From a virus, in IMG/VR virus record IMGVR_UViG_3300032246_000826, positions 1 to 38,141 of that record: a stretch of DNA of 38,141 nucleotides. One strand, 5' to 3'. The notes beneath the pieces are model-generated. The model was not told the origin of the DNA. It worked only from the letters and a program-made list of their open reading frames with translations, and did no database searches. This document shows, in pieces, positions 15,026 to 23,576 of the stretch (the stretch's first letter is position 1; each line of letters starts with the position of its first letter). A program made the translations under genes and the position numbers.

Positions 15026-16633
15026 TTACTTTAGCAACCAAGTTAAGTTTTCAATCTCACCTTTACCTAATTCCATTTCATATGGGTTCTTATTTAAATA
15101 GCCGGTTGATACGAATCCTTTATACTGATTTATCTGAGAAGCGTTTAACATGCTTTTAGTTAAATCAATTCCTTCTTGTCTTAAACGAAGTGCTGTATTA
15201 CGAACCCAAAGTCCAATTGCTAATGCCATTGTAAGGTCATCATTATAACCCTTCATAGCTTCAGCCCTACCACTATTCCAAATAAATGTAAATAACTCAT
15301 CTATGAGTCTTTGTGAACGAATTAAGATATCTTTATCGGTCATATATGTATCTAATGCTGATATGATAAGAGGTCGGGTTTTAGATGTTGTAGAAAATCC
15401 TGCAACCATTTGCTTTTCATCTCTATAAAATTTATTACTCATTTGTTTCTCCGTATCAATATATTTTAAATCATTACTCATATAGAATAGATTTTGATAT
15501 CCTCTATTAATAATTTGTTGAATACATGCCCAACCTACGTTTGAGTTTTCCACAACTAATAGGGCGTTATTATATTCGGTTGCCAATGAATTTAAAAAAT
15601 TTCCAAAATCTTTTGTATCAATTTTACCTCTATACTCAGCTACTTGCGATGAATCTTCGATATCAATTACTTGTGCAGTAGAATAATCGGCTCCATCTCC
15701 ACGGGCAACGTCAGCACATACCATATATTGTCTATTGTAATTTGGATGTTCCCAAACCCAAAGGTTACTATCAAATCCTCTTTTTTCGACCGGCTCCATA
15801 ACATAGGTATCTTTATACCAAGTCAATAATGCCGGGTCTATTACGGTATCACCTGAACCAATAAAGTCACAATCACATTCTTGTGCTGCTCCTTTGACTC
15901 CTAAAATACGAGTTTGTTCATCTCTCCATGCTTGATTTCTTTCAGGATGTTTTGTCCAATGTAAATTGATACAATTAAATCCATTTGCACCACTTTCACC
16001 TGCTACCCAAGTTTTATGAAAGAAATTACCCACACCATTTGGAGTAGATAATACGATTGCAGCTCCACCCGTTGATAGAGTAGATTGTGCTGATAACCAA
16101 ATTTCATCGATATCTCTAATGAATGCAGCCTCATCCACTACTAATAGGGATAGGGCTTCCGAACGTCCTGCATCGGGAGAAGATGCAATTGCTTTCACCT
16201 GTGAACCATTTTTTAATTTAAGAGAAAGTTTGTTATCTTCAACGGATGAACTCCCACCATCTCTTAACCATACTGGTAATAAATCGTGCATTACTCTTAC
16301 TTTCTCCACTAAGTTTTTTGCTACTGTTACTTTTGTTGCAATTACCAATGCGTTAAAGTCCTGATTAAATAACATTTTCCAAAGAATAAATCCCGCAGAT
16401 AAAGTCGATAAACCCAACTGACGGGATTTAAGGATAATGTTAAAACGATTATCTTTAAAGTCCGTTAAGCAATCTTCCTGGAAAGGATAAAGGTGAAAGG
16501 GTATTTTTCCTCTCACCGGATGTTGAATAACACAATACTTTTTCATAAAGTAAATGGGGTCAGCCCCACATTTACGATACTCTTCAGCTATTATTTCTTT
16601 TAAAGACTTCTTAGGTTGCCCTTGAACTGCCAT
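15026..16633 (-). CDS. terL: Terminase large subunit (T4 gp17 family)
   Basis: 535 residues. The N-terminal ATPase has KSRQLGLST at 69-77, a deviant Walker A whose Lys lies at the front and where the usual GKT Lys is Leu, as in lambda-type terminases. Walker B with catalytic Glu is LLVVDEAAF (Asp167-Glu168), and the coupling motif is LSTPNG (195-200). The C-terminal nuclease has CADVARGDGADYS (Asp308, Asp316), a VVENSNVGW strand and GYNDDLTMALAIG (Asp465-Asp466), the RNase H-fold metal ligands. It packages DNA through the portal encoded downstream. The start follows the upstream gene with a one-base overlap and an A-rich leader. Confidence 0.95.
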   Translation of the reverse strand: MAVQGQPKKSLKEIIAEEYRKCGADPIYFMKKYCVIQHPVRGKIPFHLYPFQEDCLTDFKDNRFNIILKSRQLGLSTLSAGFILWKMLFNQDFNALVIATKVTVAKNLVEKVRVMHDLLPVWLRDGGSSSVEDNKLSLKLKNGSQVKAIASSPDAGRSEALSLLVVDEAAFIRDIDEIWLSAQSTLSTGGAAIVLSTPNGVGNFFHKTWVAGESGANGFNCINLHWTKHPERNQAWRDEQTRILGVKGAAQECDCDFIGSGDTVIDPALLTWYKDTYVMEPVEKRGFDSNLWVWEHPNYNRQYMVCADVARGDGADYSTAQVIDIEDSSQVAEYRGKIDTKDFGNFLNSLATEYNNALLVVENSNVGWACIQQIINRGYQNLFYMSNDLKYIDTEKQMSNKFYRDEKQMVAGFSTTSKTRPLIISALDTYMTDKDILIRSQRLIDELFTFIWNSGRAEAMKGYNDDLTMALAIGLWVRNTALRLRQEGIDLTKSMLNASQINQYKGFVSTGYLNKNPYEMELGKGEIENLTWLLK

Positions 16634-17277
16634 TATTTTTTAGCTTTTATTTTCCAAAATACACCACCACCAATATATGGAGTCAATGTACCATTAGTAC
16701 CATTGCTTCCAAGCTTATTAGCAACTCCTATACCTATTTGAAATATTTTATCACTTTTACTTTTAATCAATAAACTAGCTCCAATATTTGAAACTACATC
16801 TTCTTTATTAAATCCACCATTAAATCCGTAGAATACTTGTGTTTTAGGTAATTCTTTTACAATTGTAGTTTCTTTAATAATTCTTTGTTTAACATTTGCA
16901 TTAAATGTTCTACCTAATAATTTATTTTGGTAAATGGTATCAATTAAAGATACGATTCCTAAACTATCTGGCAAATGTAATGTATCTTTATAAATATTTT
17001 TTACAAAATAATCATGCAATAAAGCTTGAGTATCTACAACTGCAGGGGTGGTTACTTCTTTTATTGTTTCGTGATAGATATCTTCACCTTTCTTAGTTAC
17101 TACTTTTGTTTTAACTACTTCGACTGTATCAATTTCATGTTTAATAAGTTCATATTTTTTACCATCAACTTTTACAATTTCGCCAGTTACTTTTTTATCT
17201 CCACCACATTGTTGGAAAACTACTATTGCAACTAATAATGCTATTGCAATGTTTTTTAAATTCAATAATTTTTTCAT
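16633..17277 (-). CDS. Membrane-anchored protein of unknown function (possible spanin-like)
   Basis: 214 residues. Residues 8-22 form a hydrophobic helix after a basic start (MKKLLNLKNIAIALLVAIVV), followed by FQQCGG, a weak lipobox-like Cys that would fit a relaxed Bacteroidetes lipoprotein site. The middle is Lys/Glu/Val-rich and helical. The C-terminus alternates Gly and hydrophobic residues (FYGFNGGFNKEDVVSN, then GASLLIKSKS and TPYIGGGVFWKI), as in an outer-membrane-type beta sheet. It lies just before TerL. A membrane or periplasm-spanning lysis accessory is possible, but no catalytic or Rz signature is present. The family is not recognised. Confidence 0.6.
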   Translation of the reverse strand: MKKLLNLKNIAIALLVAIVVFQQCGGDKKVTGEIVKVDGKKYELIKHEIDTVEVVKTKVVTKKGEDIYHETIKEVTTPAVVDTQALLHDYFVKNIYKDTLHLPDSLGIVSLIDTIYQNKLLGRTFNANVKQRIIKETTIVKELPKTQVFYGFNGGFNKEDVVSNIGASLLIKSKSDKIFQIGIGVANKLGSNGTNGTLTPYIGGGVFWKIKAKK

Positions 17278-17282
17278 ACTTT

Positions 17283-17951
17283 TTATTTTTTAATCAATTC
17301 TGAATGATTTAACTCAACCAATTTTTCTTCTAATAATCTTTTTCTTTCTATTAATAATTCAATTGCTTCATATGCACTATGGATATCTTTTTGTAAATCT
17401 TCTTTTACTTTTTTAATATCAATATCCCATGTCCAAGTCTGCAATGTCCCATCTTCATTTAAAAATTCAATTTGCTTTGAAACACCACCCAATGCCTCTT
17501 CATATCTATCTTTCATTTCTCTAATATAAGCTAACTTATTTCTAGTTATTTTATAATCTTCATAAAATGGATATGTACCATCATCTCTTAATTCTTGTTC
17601 AACTTTAGCCAAACAGGTTGTACACATACCAGTTTTACGAATTAGTTTTTTATCCGCATTACTATACTGAACAATTGTACAATCTTTATTAGAACAATTA
17701 CTTAATGTATTTAAGTAAGCTCTAATATCATCCATTCTGGTAACGTTGGTTTTATACCCTTCTTTTTGCTCCCACTCTTTACCTTCCTTATCAGTCCAAA
17801 TTTCACCAACTTCTCTTTTCTTTTCAGCCTCACCTTCATAACCAAATTGTGTTTGGTTATTATCCGTTCTTCCAAAAACAGTGTCTATAATGAGTTTACG
17901 AGATTTGTGCATCCCTTTTGATTTCTCATCAAAACTTTTTCTTTTTGCCAT
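17283..17951 (-). CDS. Zinc-finger/coiled-coil protein upstream of terminase
   Basis: 222 residues. A central Cys group (CSNKDC, then CTTC after about 20 residues) looks like a small zinc site. The C-terminal 90 residues are a charged helical coiled coil (about 135-215). The N-terminus is basic and polar. Its place before the membrane protein and TerL could suit a small terminase subunit or a late regulatory factor, since T4 gp16 precedes gp17, but no gp16 similarity is visible. The leader has AAAGG eight to ten bases before the ATG, a weak Shine-Dalgarno-like match. Confidence 0.6.
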   Translation of the reverse strand: MAKRKSFDEKSKGMHKSRKLIIDTVFGRTDNNQTQFGYEGEAEKKREVGEIWTDKEGKEWEQKEGYKTNVTRMDDIRAYLNTLSNCSNKDCTIVQYSNADKKLIRKTGMCTTCLAKVEQELRDDGTYPFYEDYKITRNKLAYIREMKDRYEEALGGVSKQIEFLNEDGTLQTWTWDIDIKKVKEDLQKDIHSAYEAIELLIERKRLLEEKLVELNHSELIKK

Positions 17952-17996
17952 ACTATTACCTTTTAATAACTGATTGTTTATATTATATATATCAAA

Positions 17997-20900
17997 TTAA
18001 GCGTAAAAAATACCAAGTATCTGATTAAGTGGTGCAAATGTACCTGTAAGTTTGTAGGTTTTTCCACCATAAAAGAATACTAATCCTTCACTTGCTACAA
18101 TTCTATCTACTCCGCCTAATTTATTTAATCTTGCTAATTCTGCTTTTAATTTTGCTATTTGTGTAGGATTTCCTGCTGTTCTAACTTGGTCTGCAACTGA
18201 TTTAAATTTATCTTTCATAGCTCTAATTGCTTTATCAGGATGTACAGTTAATACTGAACTAACAAAATCTAAAATATCGGCACCTACACCTAAGAATATT
18301 TCCTCAAATGGTCTGATGTTATCTTTTTGTTGTTTTGCTACATTAACTTTATCATTATTAATTGCCCAAGCTAAAATCTTTTCGTTTGTAATATTATTCT
18401 TATCTAATCTAAATGCCTTTTCACCAAATGCCCATCTTCTAACCAACGCATCTCTTGTCAATTTATCAACTTTTTCAGGTGATTTTGTATTTATAAAATT
18501 TTCCCACCATGCTTGATGATAATTGGCTACGTTATCACTATCTGCCAATCCAAATTGAGATTGTAGTTTAGATAATTTACCTAAGTATTTACCTTGCTTG
18601 CCGCTTAGGTTTTCATTCTTTGGTATTGATGTTACCGGTGGCCCTTGTATTGTATATTTAGATTGTACATCTGCATTTACTTGCTTAATCATTCCTGCTA
18701 ATTGAGATGCTGCTCCCTGATTTGCTCCAATAGCAGTTCCTTTATCATCATAACAAGTTGTATTATGAAATACTAAGATTGCTTGTCCGTAAGGAATAAC
18801 ATTAACCGATGTAGGCCATATTACTTCTAAATTCATAAAACATCTACCATCGTTAAATATTTTTTTTCTTTGAGCTTCTGATAATGAACTAATTGCTGCT
18901 GTTAAATCTCTCATTGCGAAATTATATGCATCAGTCAATGCACCTCTACCACCAAACTTAGATGCTACATCAGCTATACCCATTGCACCTGCTCCGGCAT
19001 TTTGTAAATGTGATTTGTTTCTTGCTGCAATTAATCTACCATTTTTCCAACTGATTGCCAATGCTTGTCCATCAGTTTTTTCTCTTACTACTCCCAAATC
19101 ACCATTAAGTGCTTTTGAAATAATATTTTTTAAATCACCAAAAGTTAAATCCATATCATCAAAGGGATGGCTCATATGTCCATATGCTCCGCCTTCTAAT
19201 AATAAATCTTCATTAAGAGTTTTTTTTTGTATAAACTCATGTAATCCTAATTTATCAGTATAATCCGATACATCTTTGTATCCACTATATCTTAATTCTT
19301 TTGCAACATCATTTCTAGTTGCTCGGGGGTTAGCACAAACCGCTGCTCCTATTTTCTTCCTACCGAATGAGCCTGCTTTATCCCATAATTTCATAATTGC
19401 TTTAAAATGCCAATCAGAAGCACTAACTTCATCGGTTGATTTAAAAACGTTTTGTCCCTTATCTCCCAATCTAAATGTAGTTGCTTTTTTACCATTAATC
19501 GTTGGCATTCCGTGGTCATCTTTTCCAAAATCTTTAACAACAACTTTTTTGTTCTTAAATTTTCCCATCAAAACAGTATCACCCTTATCAACATCTATAT
19601 TGATATCTTCAGTATAAATTTGTTTATTAATTCTACCATATTCTCTCATTAAGATTCCGGCTACCGCATGTGCATTATTCTCAATTGGAGAACCATCATC
19701 TCCATCGGATTCATTTCTTACTAATCCCATCTCATCTTGCTTTCTATGAACCATTTCATGTGCAATAGTTCTAAGAATATCTGCCCCCAATCTTCCTTCA
19801 ATTGCTACATATATTTCTTTAGTTTGTGGGTTATATCCACCTAATGAACTTTTTGTTTCTGCAAATTGCCCACCACCTATCAAATTTACTTTTGGTTGTT
19901 CTTGTAATTTCAAACGGCCTGTTGCCCATTCTACAAAGTGTTGAATAGATTTTTGTTTTGTTTCTGAAATATTTTCTTTTATTAAATCTTCTAAATCTTT
20001 TTTAGGTTTATTTTCATTGTATTTTCTTACAGAATCTAACATTTGCTGATTGGACATCTGATATGTAGATAATTTTTCTAAAGTTTTAGATACAACTTTA
20101 TCTACAAATTTTGCACCACTATCATCTCCCTCTCCTTCCATCAAACTGCCAATTACACCAACCGCAGCAGTTGCTCCAGCAGCGTGAGGACCGGCAAGAC
20201 CCATTGTTTCAAAGAATGAATGTTTTACTAAATCTTTACCAACGTGTGCCGCAAACCCAGTTGCTCCGTGATGTGCTAATCCTGCGACACCATGCGCTGC
20301 CCCATGCATTGCACCCTGAACTGCAGCGTGTCCAGCCATTGCTCCATGAATTGCTCCACCAATTGCAGCTGCTCCCACCATAGATACTCCTAACAATACA
20401 ACATCTTTTGCTAAATGTTTTAATGCATGTTTTTGTTTATGATGAGCTTCTTTACTATATTCGTACTTTCCTGTTTCTTCATTTTTTGCATAACCCAATT
20501 TACCGCCTGAGTTGATAAGTGATTTAACACTATCAACACTTCCGGTAACCATTTCTTTCTTTTCATGTGCCCATTCTTTTGCACCATCCCATAAACCTTC
20601 TCCTTTTTTCTTAAACCAATCACCAATATTTTTGGCTGTTGATTTTCTACTCTCAGAATTAGGGTCATTCATTTCTTTAGCTACCGCTTGGTCTTCTTTT
20701 GGTAACTTAGCAACTTCTTTATCTAATTGTTGTTTGGTTTCTTTTTCTCTCGGGTCTACCGGTGGTTTCTCAGCTGATGATTTTAGTTCAGCTCCACTTA
20801 ATTTATTTGGTGGCGGTGTATCTGCCGCAGGTGCTTTTCCACCTTTAGCTTTATCAGCTTTACCTTGTGTAGTTTGGTCTTTTTTAACAGGTTGACCTGG

Positions 20901-21878
20901 TTGAGCCGGCTTTGCAGATTGTGCCGCTGCTTTTCCAGGTTCTTCTTTTTTCTTTGGTTCGTTTGCAGGAGCATCTTCTGGTCCTGCTATTTTTGATGCT
21001 TGAATATGTGCCGGATGTTCTTTTGGTAATCTTAACGCATCTCTTGCTTTTATTTTCTTTTGTTCACCTTTACTATTTGTATAACTAATATCTACATCCA
21101 ATGCTTTATTTCCAGCTTCACCAAAATATTCAGTAACAAAATCTTTAAATATTTCTTCTGCTGCTACTCTACCTAATAATTCAGATATTGGGTCATATGG
21201 TGCTTTATTTCCGTCAAATGCTTTCTTTTCATCTTCCGGATGTTCAGTTTCATGTCTTGTAGGATGTGGTTCAGGTCTTAATTCAGATGATGGTTCTGTA
21301 TTTACTGATTCATTTAATTTACCTGTTATCATTTTGTATATATCTTTATCAAATTTTGGATATGCTTTTAAGAAAAACTTTTTTGATTTTTCTGCATTAT
21401 CACTACCCAACCCATTACGAACATCTGTTCCACTAATTGGATTTTGTTCAGCGGGTACTGGATATACATAACCAATTTCATCGTAACCATATCCCATTTT
21501 GTTGTTGTATGGTTTAAAATACTTACCATGCAATCTACTCGCATCCTTTTCACCTACTGCTGCAATATATTGAGTAGTTTTACCATCGAATTTAGAAAGT
21601 ATTTCTTTTGGAGCATATGGATTTCCAACTCTAATGATTTTAGTAGATGGGATACCAAACATTGTAGTTGCTATCTTCTTTTTCTCATTAAAATTGAAAG
21701 GAGATTTATCAGAACTTGTATCGTTTGATGTACCTATATAAACATTGTTAGCACCAAATTTTGATACTAATTTTGAATAAGTAGCATAATGTCCTTTATG
21801 GAATGGTTGGAAACGGCCGGAGTATACTACTACCAGCTTTGTTACCTTAGGCTTATCTGCTTCGTTTATTGAATTCAT
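17997..21878 (-). CDS. 1293-residue multidomain nucleotidyltransferase/HExxH protease/ligase-like protein
   Basis: Four parts are visible. Residues 1-190 are an HxGH cytidylyltransferase/NMN adenylyltransferase-like domain (SGRFQPFHKGH 20-30; ISGTDVR 148-154). About 200-480 is a Pro/Ala/Lys/Glu-rich linker. About 487-560 is a Gly/Ala/His-rich hydrophobic stretch resembling a membrane-active segment. About 640-750 has HEMVH (707-711), a zinc-protease motif. About 900-1293 is a covalent nucleotidyltransferase (RNA/DNA ligase-like, resembling DUF6267): motif I KTDG with Lys934, a downstream RLIAARNK segment, motif IV SEGLVFFY (Glu1264) and motif V YKLTG (Lys1276). LxE/IxE sequences at Glu190, Glu639 and Glu890/895 lie near domain edges. 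It lies between the glycan genes and the terminase region. Substrates are unknown; the fusion is visible in one unbroken frame. Confidence 0.85.
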   Translation of the reverse strand: MNSINEADKPKVTKLVVVYSGRFQPFHKGHYATYSKLVSKFGANNVYIGTSNDTSSDKSPFNFNEKKKIATTMFGIPSTKIIRVGNPYAPKEILSKFDGKTTQYIAAVGEKDASRLHGKYFKPYNNKMGYGYDEIGYVYPVPAEQNPISGTDVRNGLGSDNAEKSKKFFLKAYPKFDKDIYKMITGKLNESVNTEPSSELRPEPHPTRHETEHPEDEKKAFDGNKAPYDPISELLGRVAAEEIFKDFVTEYFGEAGNKALDVDISYTNSKGEQKKIKARDALRLPKEHPAHIQASKIAGPEDAPANEPKKKEEPGKAAAQSAKPAQPGQPVKKDQTTQGKADKAKGGKAPAADTPPPNKLSGAELKSSAEKPPVDPREKETKQQLDKEVAKLPKEDQAVAKEMNDPNSESRKSTAKNIGDWFKKKGEGLWDGAKEWAHEKKEMVTGSVDSVKSLINSGGKLGYAKNEETGKYEYSKEAHHKQKHALKHLAKDVVLLGVSMVGAAAIGGAIHGAMAGHAAVQGAMHGAAHGVAGLAHHGATGFAAHVGKDLVKHSFFETMGLAGPHAAGATAAVGVIGSLMEGEGDDSGAKFVDKVVSKTLEKLSTYQMSNQQMLDSVRKYNENKPKKDLEDLIKENISETKQKSIQHFVEWATGRLKLQEQPKVNLIGGGQFAETKSSLGGYNPQTKEIYVAIEGRLGADILRTIAHEMVHRKQDEMGLVRNESDGDDGSPIENNAHAVAGILMREYGRINKQIYTEDINIDVDKGDTVLMGKFKNKKVVVKDFGKDDHGMPTINGKKATTFRLGDKGQNVFKSTDEVSASDWHFKAIMKLWDKAGSFGRKKIGAAVCANPRATRNDVAKELRYSGYKDVSDYTDKLGLHEFIQKKTLNEDLLLEGGAYGHMSHPFDDMDLTFGDLKNIISKALNGDLGVVREKTDGQALAISWKNGRLIAARNKSHLQNAGAGAMGIADVASKFGGRGALTDAYNFAMRDLTAAISSLSEAQRKKIFNDGRCFMNLEVIWPTSVNVIPYGQAILVFHNTTCYDDKGTAIGANQGAASQLAGMIKQVNADVQSKYTIQGPPVTSIPKNENLSGKQGKYLGKLSKLQSQFGLADSDNVANYHQAWWENFINTKSPEKVDKLTRDALVRRWAFGEKAFRLDKNNITNEKILAWAINNDKVNVAKQQKDNIRPFEEIFLGVGADILDFVSSVLTVHPDKAIRAMKDKFKSVADQVRTAGNPTQIAKLKAELARLNKLGGVDRIVASEGLVFFYGGKTYKLTGTFAPLNQILGIFYA

Positions 21879-21890
21879 ATGTATAAATAT

Positions 21891-21900
21891 CCCAAATCTA
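21891..21900 (-). promoter_or_regulatory. Recurrent ATATTTATA leader element (copy 5)
   Basis: Minus-strand ATATTTATAC lies in the short gap before the 1293-codon gene, ending 13 bases before its ATG. If it is a -10 element the 5' leader would be very short. Confidence 0.3.
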
Positions 21901-21905
21901 TTAGT

Positions 21906-22031
21906 TTAGAAATTTTTATAAACAAATGGGTCTCTTTTTTTCAATTCTTCTAGCTTTTTTTGAATTTTTTTCTTCATTTTATAAGTTTCATACCATTTTA
22001 CAAAGAATGATATTATGGGTAATTTTTTCAT
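21906..22031 (-). CDS. Small conserved-type phage protein (41 aa)
   Basis: 41 codons starting MKKLPIISFFVKWYETYKMK and ending KRDPFVYKNF. The sequence is a short hydrophobic start followed by a basic helix. The KKLEEL-KKRDPFVYK ending is one I have seen in small T4-like marine phage proteins, which argues that it is a real gene. I chose the ATG at 22031, four bases past the stop of the E1-beta-like gene. A start at 22091 would add 20 residues but overlap that gene by 56 bases. Function unknown. Confidence 0.55.
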   Translation of the reverse strand: MKKLPIISFFVKWYETYKMKKKIQKKLEELKKRDPFVYKNF

Positions 22032-22035
22032 AATT

Positions 22036-22578
22036 TTAATTTTTATAATATAATTCAGGCCATTCAACGATAATATGAACACCGCCTTCATTATAAGCGT
22101 TAGTGTATATACTATAAATATCTTCTGAATTTTTTAATTCCCAAATTTTAGTGAATTGTAATATTGATTTAAATTCTTGCGTATAATCGTTTCTATGTTG
22201 AATACCTGGGTCTAATGGGTCTTTACTTCCCACACCAACTCTGATAATAACATTTACCTTTTTACCGGTCATATGTTCAAATTTATCAGCATGATTGATT
22301 AACTGATTTGCTGCAGACACTAAAAAATCCCATCTAGGGTAAAATGATATTACAGTTTTACCTGTAATTGCCAATCCTAAACTCATACCCATTTGTGTTT
22401 CTTCCATAACAGGAACTTCAATCATTTTTTCCTTTGGTACTTCCGTTAAGGTCGTACTCATTGGATTTCCTGCGTAAACTATTTGCTGGCCAATAAAGAT
22501 TGTATCTTCTTTTTCAGCAAGAAATGTCATTGCTTTTGTAAGTTCATCTTTATATGGTGATGTTTGTGGTACACTCAT
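22036..22578 (-). CDS. TPP-dependent E1 beta-like subunit (pyrimidine-binding domain only)
   Basis: 180 residues. It matches the N-terminal transketolase-like pyrimidine-binding domain of 2-oxoacid dehydrogenase E1 beta: EVPVMEETQMGMSLGLAITG with the TPP-activating Glu59/60, a SFYPRWDFLVSAANQLINHA stretch (family pattern DF...A.DQI.NHA), and VGSKDPLDPGIQHRND (family pattern QHSQ). The usual C-terminal domain of about 130 residues is absent. It is coupled to the preceding SDR gene by a one-base overlap. It presumably pairs with the E1-alpha-like protein (27001-27630) to make a TPP enzyme acting on a keto-sugar or 2-oxoacid donor; the reaction is inference. Confidence 0.75.
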   Translation of the reverse strand: MSVPQTSPYKDELTKAMTFLAEKEDTIFIGQQIVYAGNPMSTTLTEVPKEKMIEVPVMEETQMGMSLGLAITGKTVISFYPRWDFLVSAANQLINHADKFEHMTGKKVNVIIRVGVGSKDPLDPGIQHRNDYTQEFKSILQFTKIWELKNSEDIYSIYTNAYNEGGVHIIVEWPELYYKN

Positions 22579-23570
22579 TATGGTCTAGAATTTGGATTAT
22601 ATAAATGTTTATTTGCTTTATACCATTCAATTGTTTCTTTAAGAGCTTCTTTTAAGTTTCTCTTTGGTTTCCATCCTAAATCATTAATCTTTTTTGAAGA
22701 TAATAATCGGATAGGAATCATTGGTGCTTTATTATTTACATATTCAATTGGATTTGTATTGTTATCCAATTCTTTAATTGTTGCAAGTGTTTCATTTACT
22801 GTAAACCCTTCGCCATAACATACATTGAAAATATCGTATGTATCGTTATTTTCCGCTACAAAGATAAACCCATCTGCCATATCTTCAACATGTAATAAAT
22901 CTCTTACTTCCGTACCATCACCCCAAACTGGGATTGGATTTAAACCATCTGCTACCTTACGAATGTTTGCAGGAGTAACATGGCATTTTTCAAAATCAAA
23001 TTTATCATTAGGGCCAAATGCGTTTGAAGGTCTAACAATCAAACATTGCATTGGTTCGTGAATCTGATTAGAAAAGAAATCACATAACATTTCACCATAT
23101 CTTTTCATACCACCAACTGCTTTATAAACAGGCAACATTGGAGTAGCGTGTACGTTCATATCTTCGGTACAAAATTCAGTTCCCATATCAGGGTAAGTTG
23201 TATTAGATGATATGAATAAAAACTTTCTAACTTTGTTTTTCCAACTTTGTTCCATTAAGTTTACATTCATCTCCACATTTGGAGTAACGTGTAATAATGG
23301 GTTGAATTTGGTGTCTAATGCATTTGATGTGTTTGCTGCACAATGAAATACAACATCTACATCTTTACTGATTAGTTCACAAAACTCTGCATTTTGTAAA
23401 TCTCCTTTAATGTGTTCTACTTCCGATGTTCCTTCAAAATCGTTTCTCAAATCTCTACTGAATGATGTTGAACGAAGGTTTCTATAACCCTTTTCGTGTA
23501 ACAACCTTAATAAGTGTGAACCTATAAATCCACTTGCTCCTGTAACTAAAACCTTGTCTGTTTTTTTCAT
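22578..23570 (-). CDS. NAD-dependent epimerase/dehydratase-like (extended SDR 3)
   Basis: 330 residues, normal size for an extended SDR. The Rossmann glycine motif is TGASGFIG (10-17), the Asp of the adenine pocket is GDLQN (57), and the Ser strand is FISSNTTYPD (119-128). The usual YxxxK is altered: the Lys is at MKRYGEM (Lys156) but position 152 is Val, with Tyr only at 149. RPSNAFGPND and WGDGTEVRDLLHVEDMADGF are typical sugar-nucleotide SDR segments. Substrate is unknown, probably an NDP-hexose. Overlaps: it ends in the first base of the E1-beta-like start codon and follows the SGNH gene with a short gap. Confidence 0.8.
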   Translation of the reverse strand: MKKTDKVLVTGASGFIGSHLLRLLHEKGYRNLRSTSFSRDLRNDFEGTSEVEHIKGDLQNAEFCELISKDVDVVFHCAANTSNALDTKFNPLLHVTPNVEMNVNLMEQSWKNKVRKFLFISSNTTYPDMGTEFCTEDMNVHATPMLPVYKAVGGMKRYGEMLCDFFSNQIHEPMQCLIVRPSNAFGPNDKFDFEKCHVTPANIRKVADGLNPIPVWGDGTEVRDLLHVEDMADGFIFVAENNDTYDIFNVCYGEGFTVNETLATIKELDNNTNPIEYVNNKAPMIPIRLLSSKKINDLGWKPKRNLKEALKETIEWYKANKHLYNPNSRP

Positions 23571-23576
23571 AATAAT

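Noticed and set aside
20420-20668. Minus-strand frame inside the 1293-codon gene
   Set aside because: It overlaps the Lys/Ala-rich linker in another frame, and the main frame is unbroken there.
22032-22091. Longer start (61 aa) for the small protein before the multidomain gene
   Set aside because: The extra 20 residues overlap the E1-beta-like gene by 56 bases, while an ATG four bases after its stop gives a compact basic protein with the expected start.
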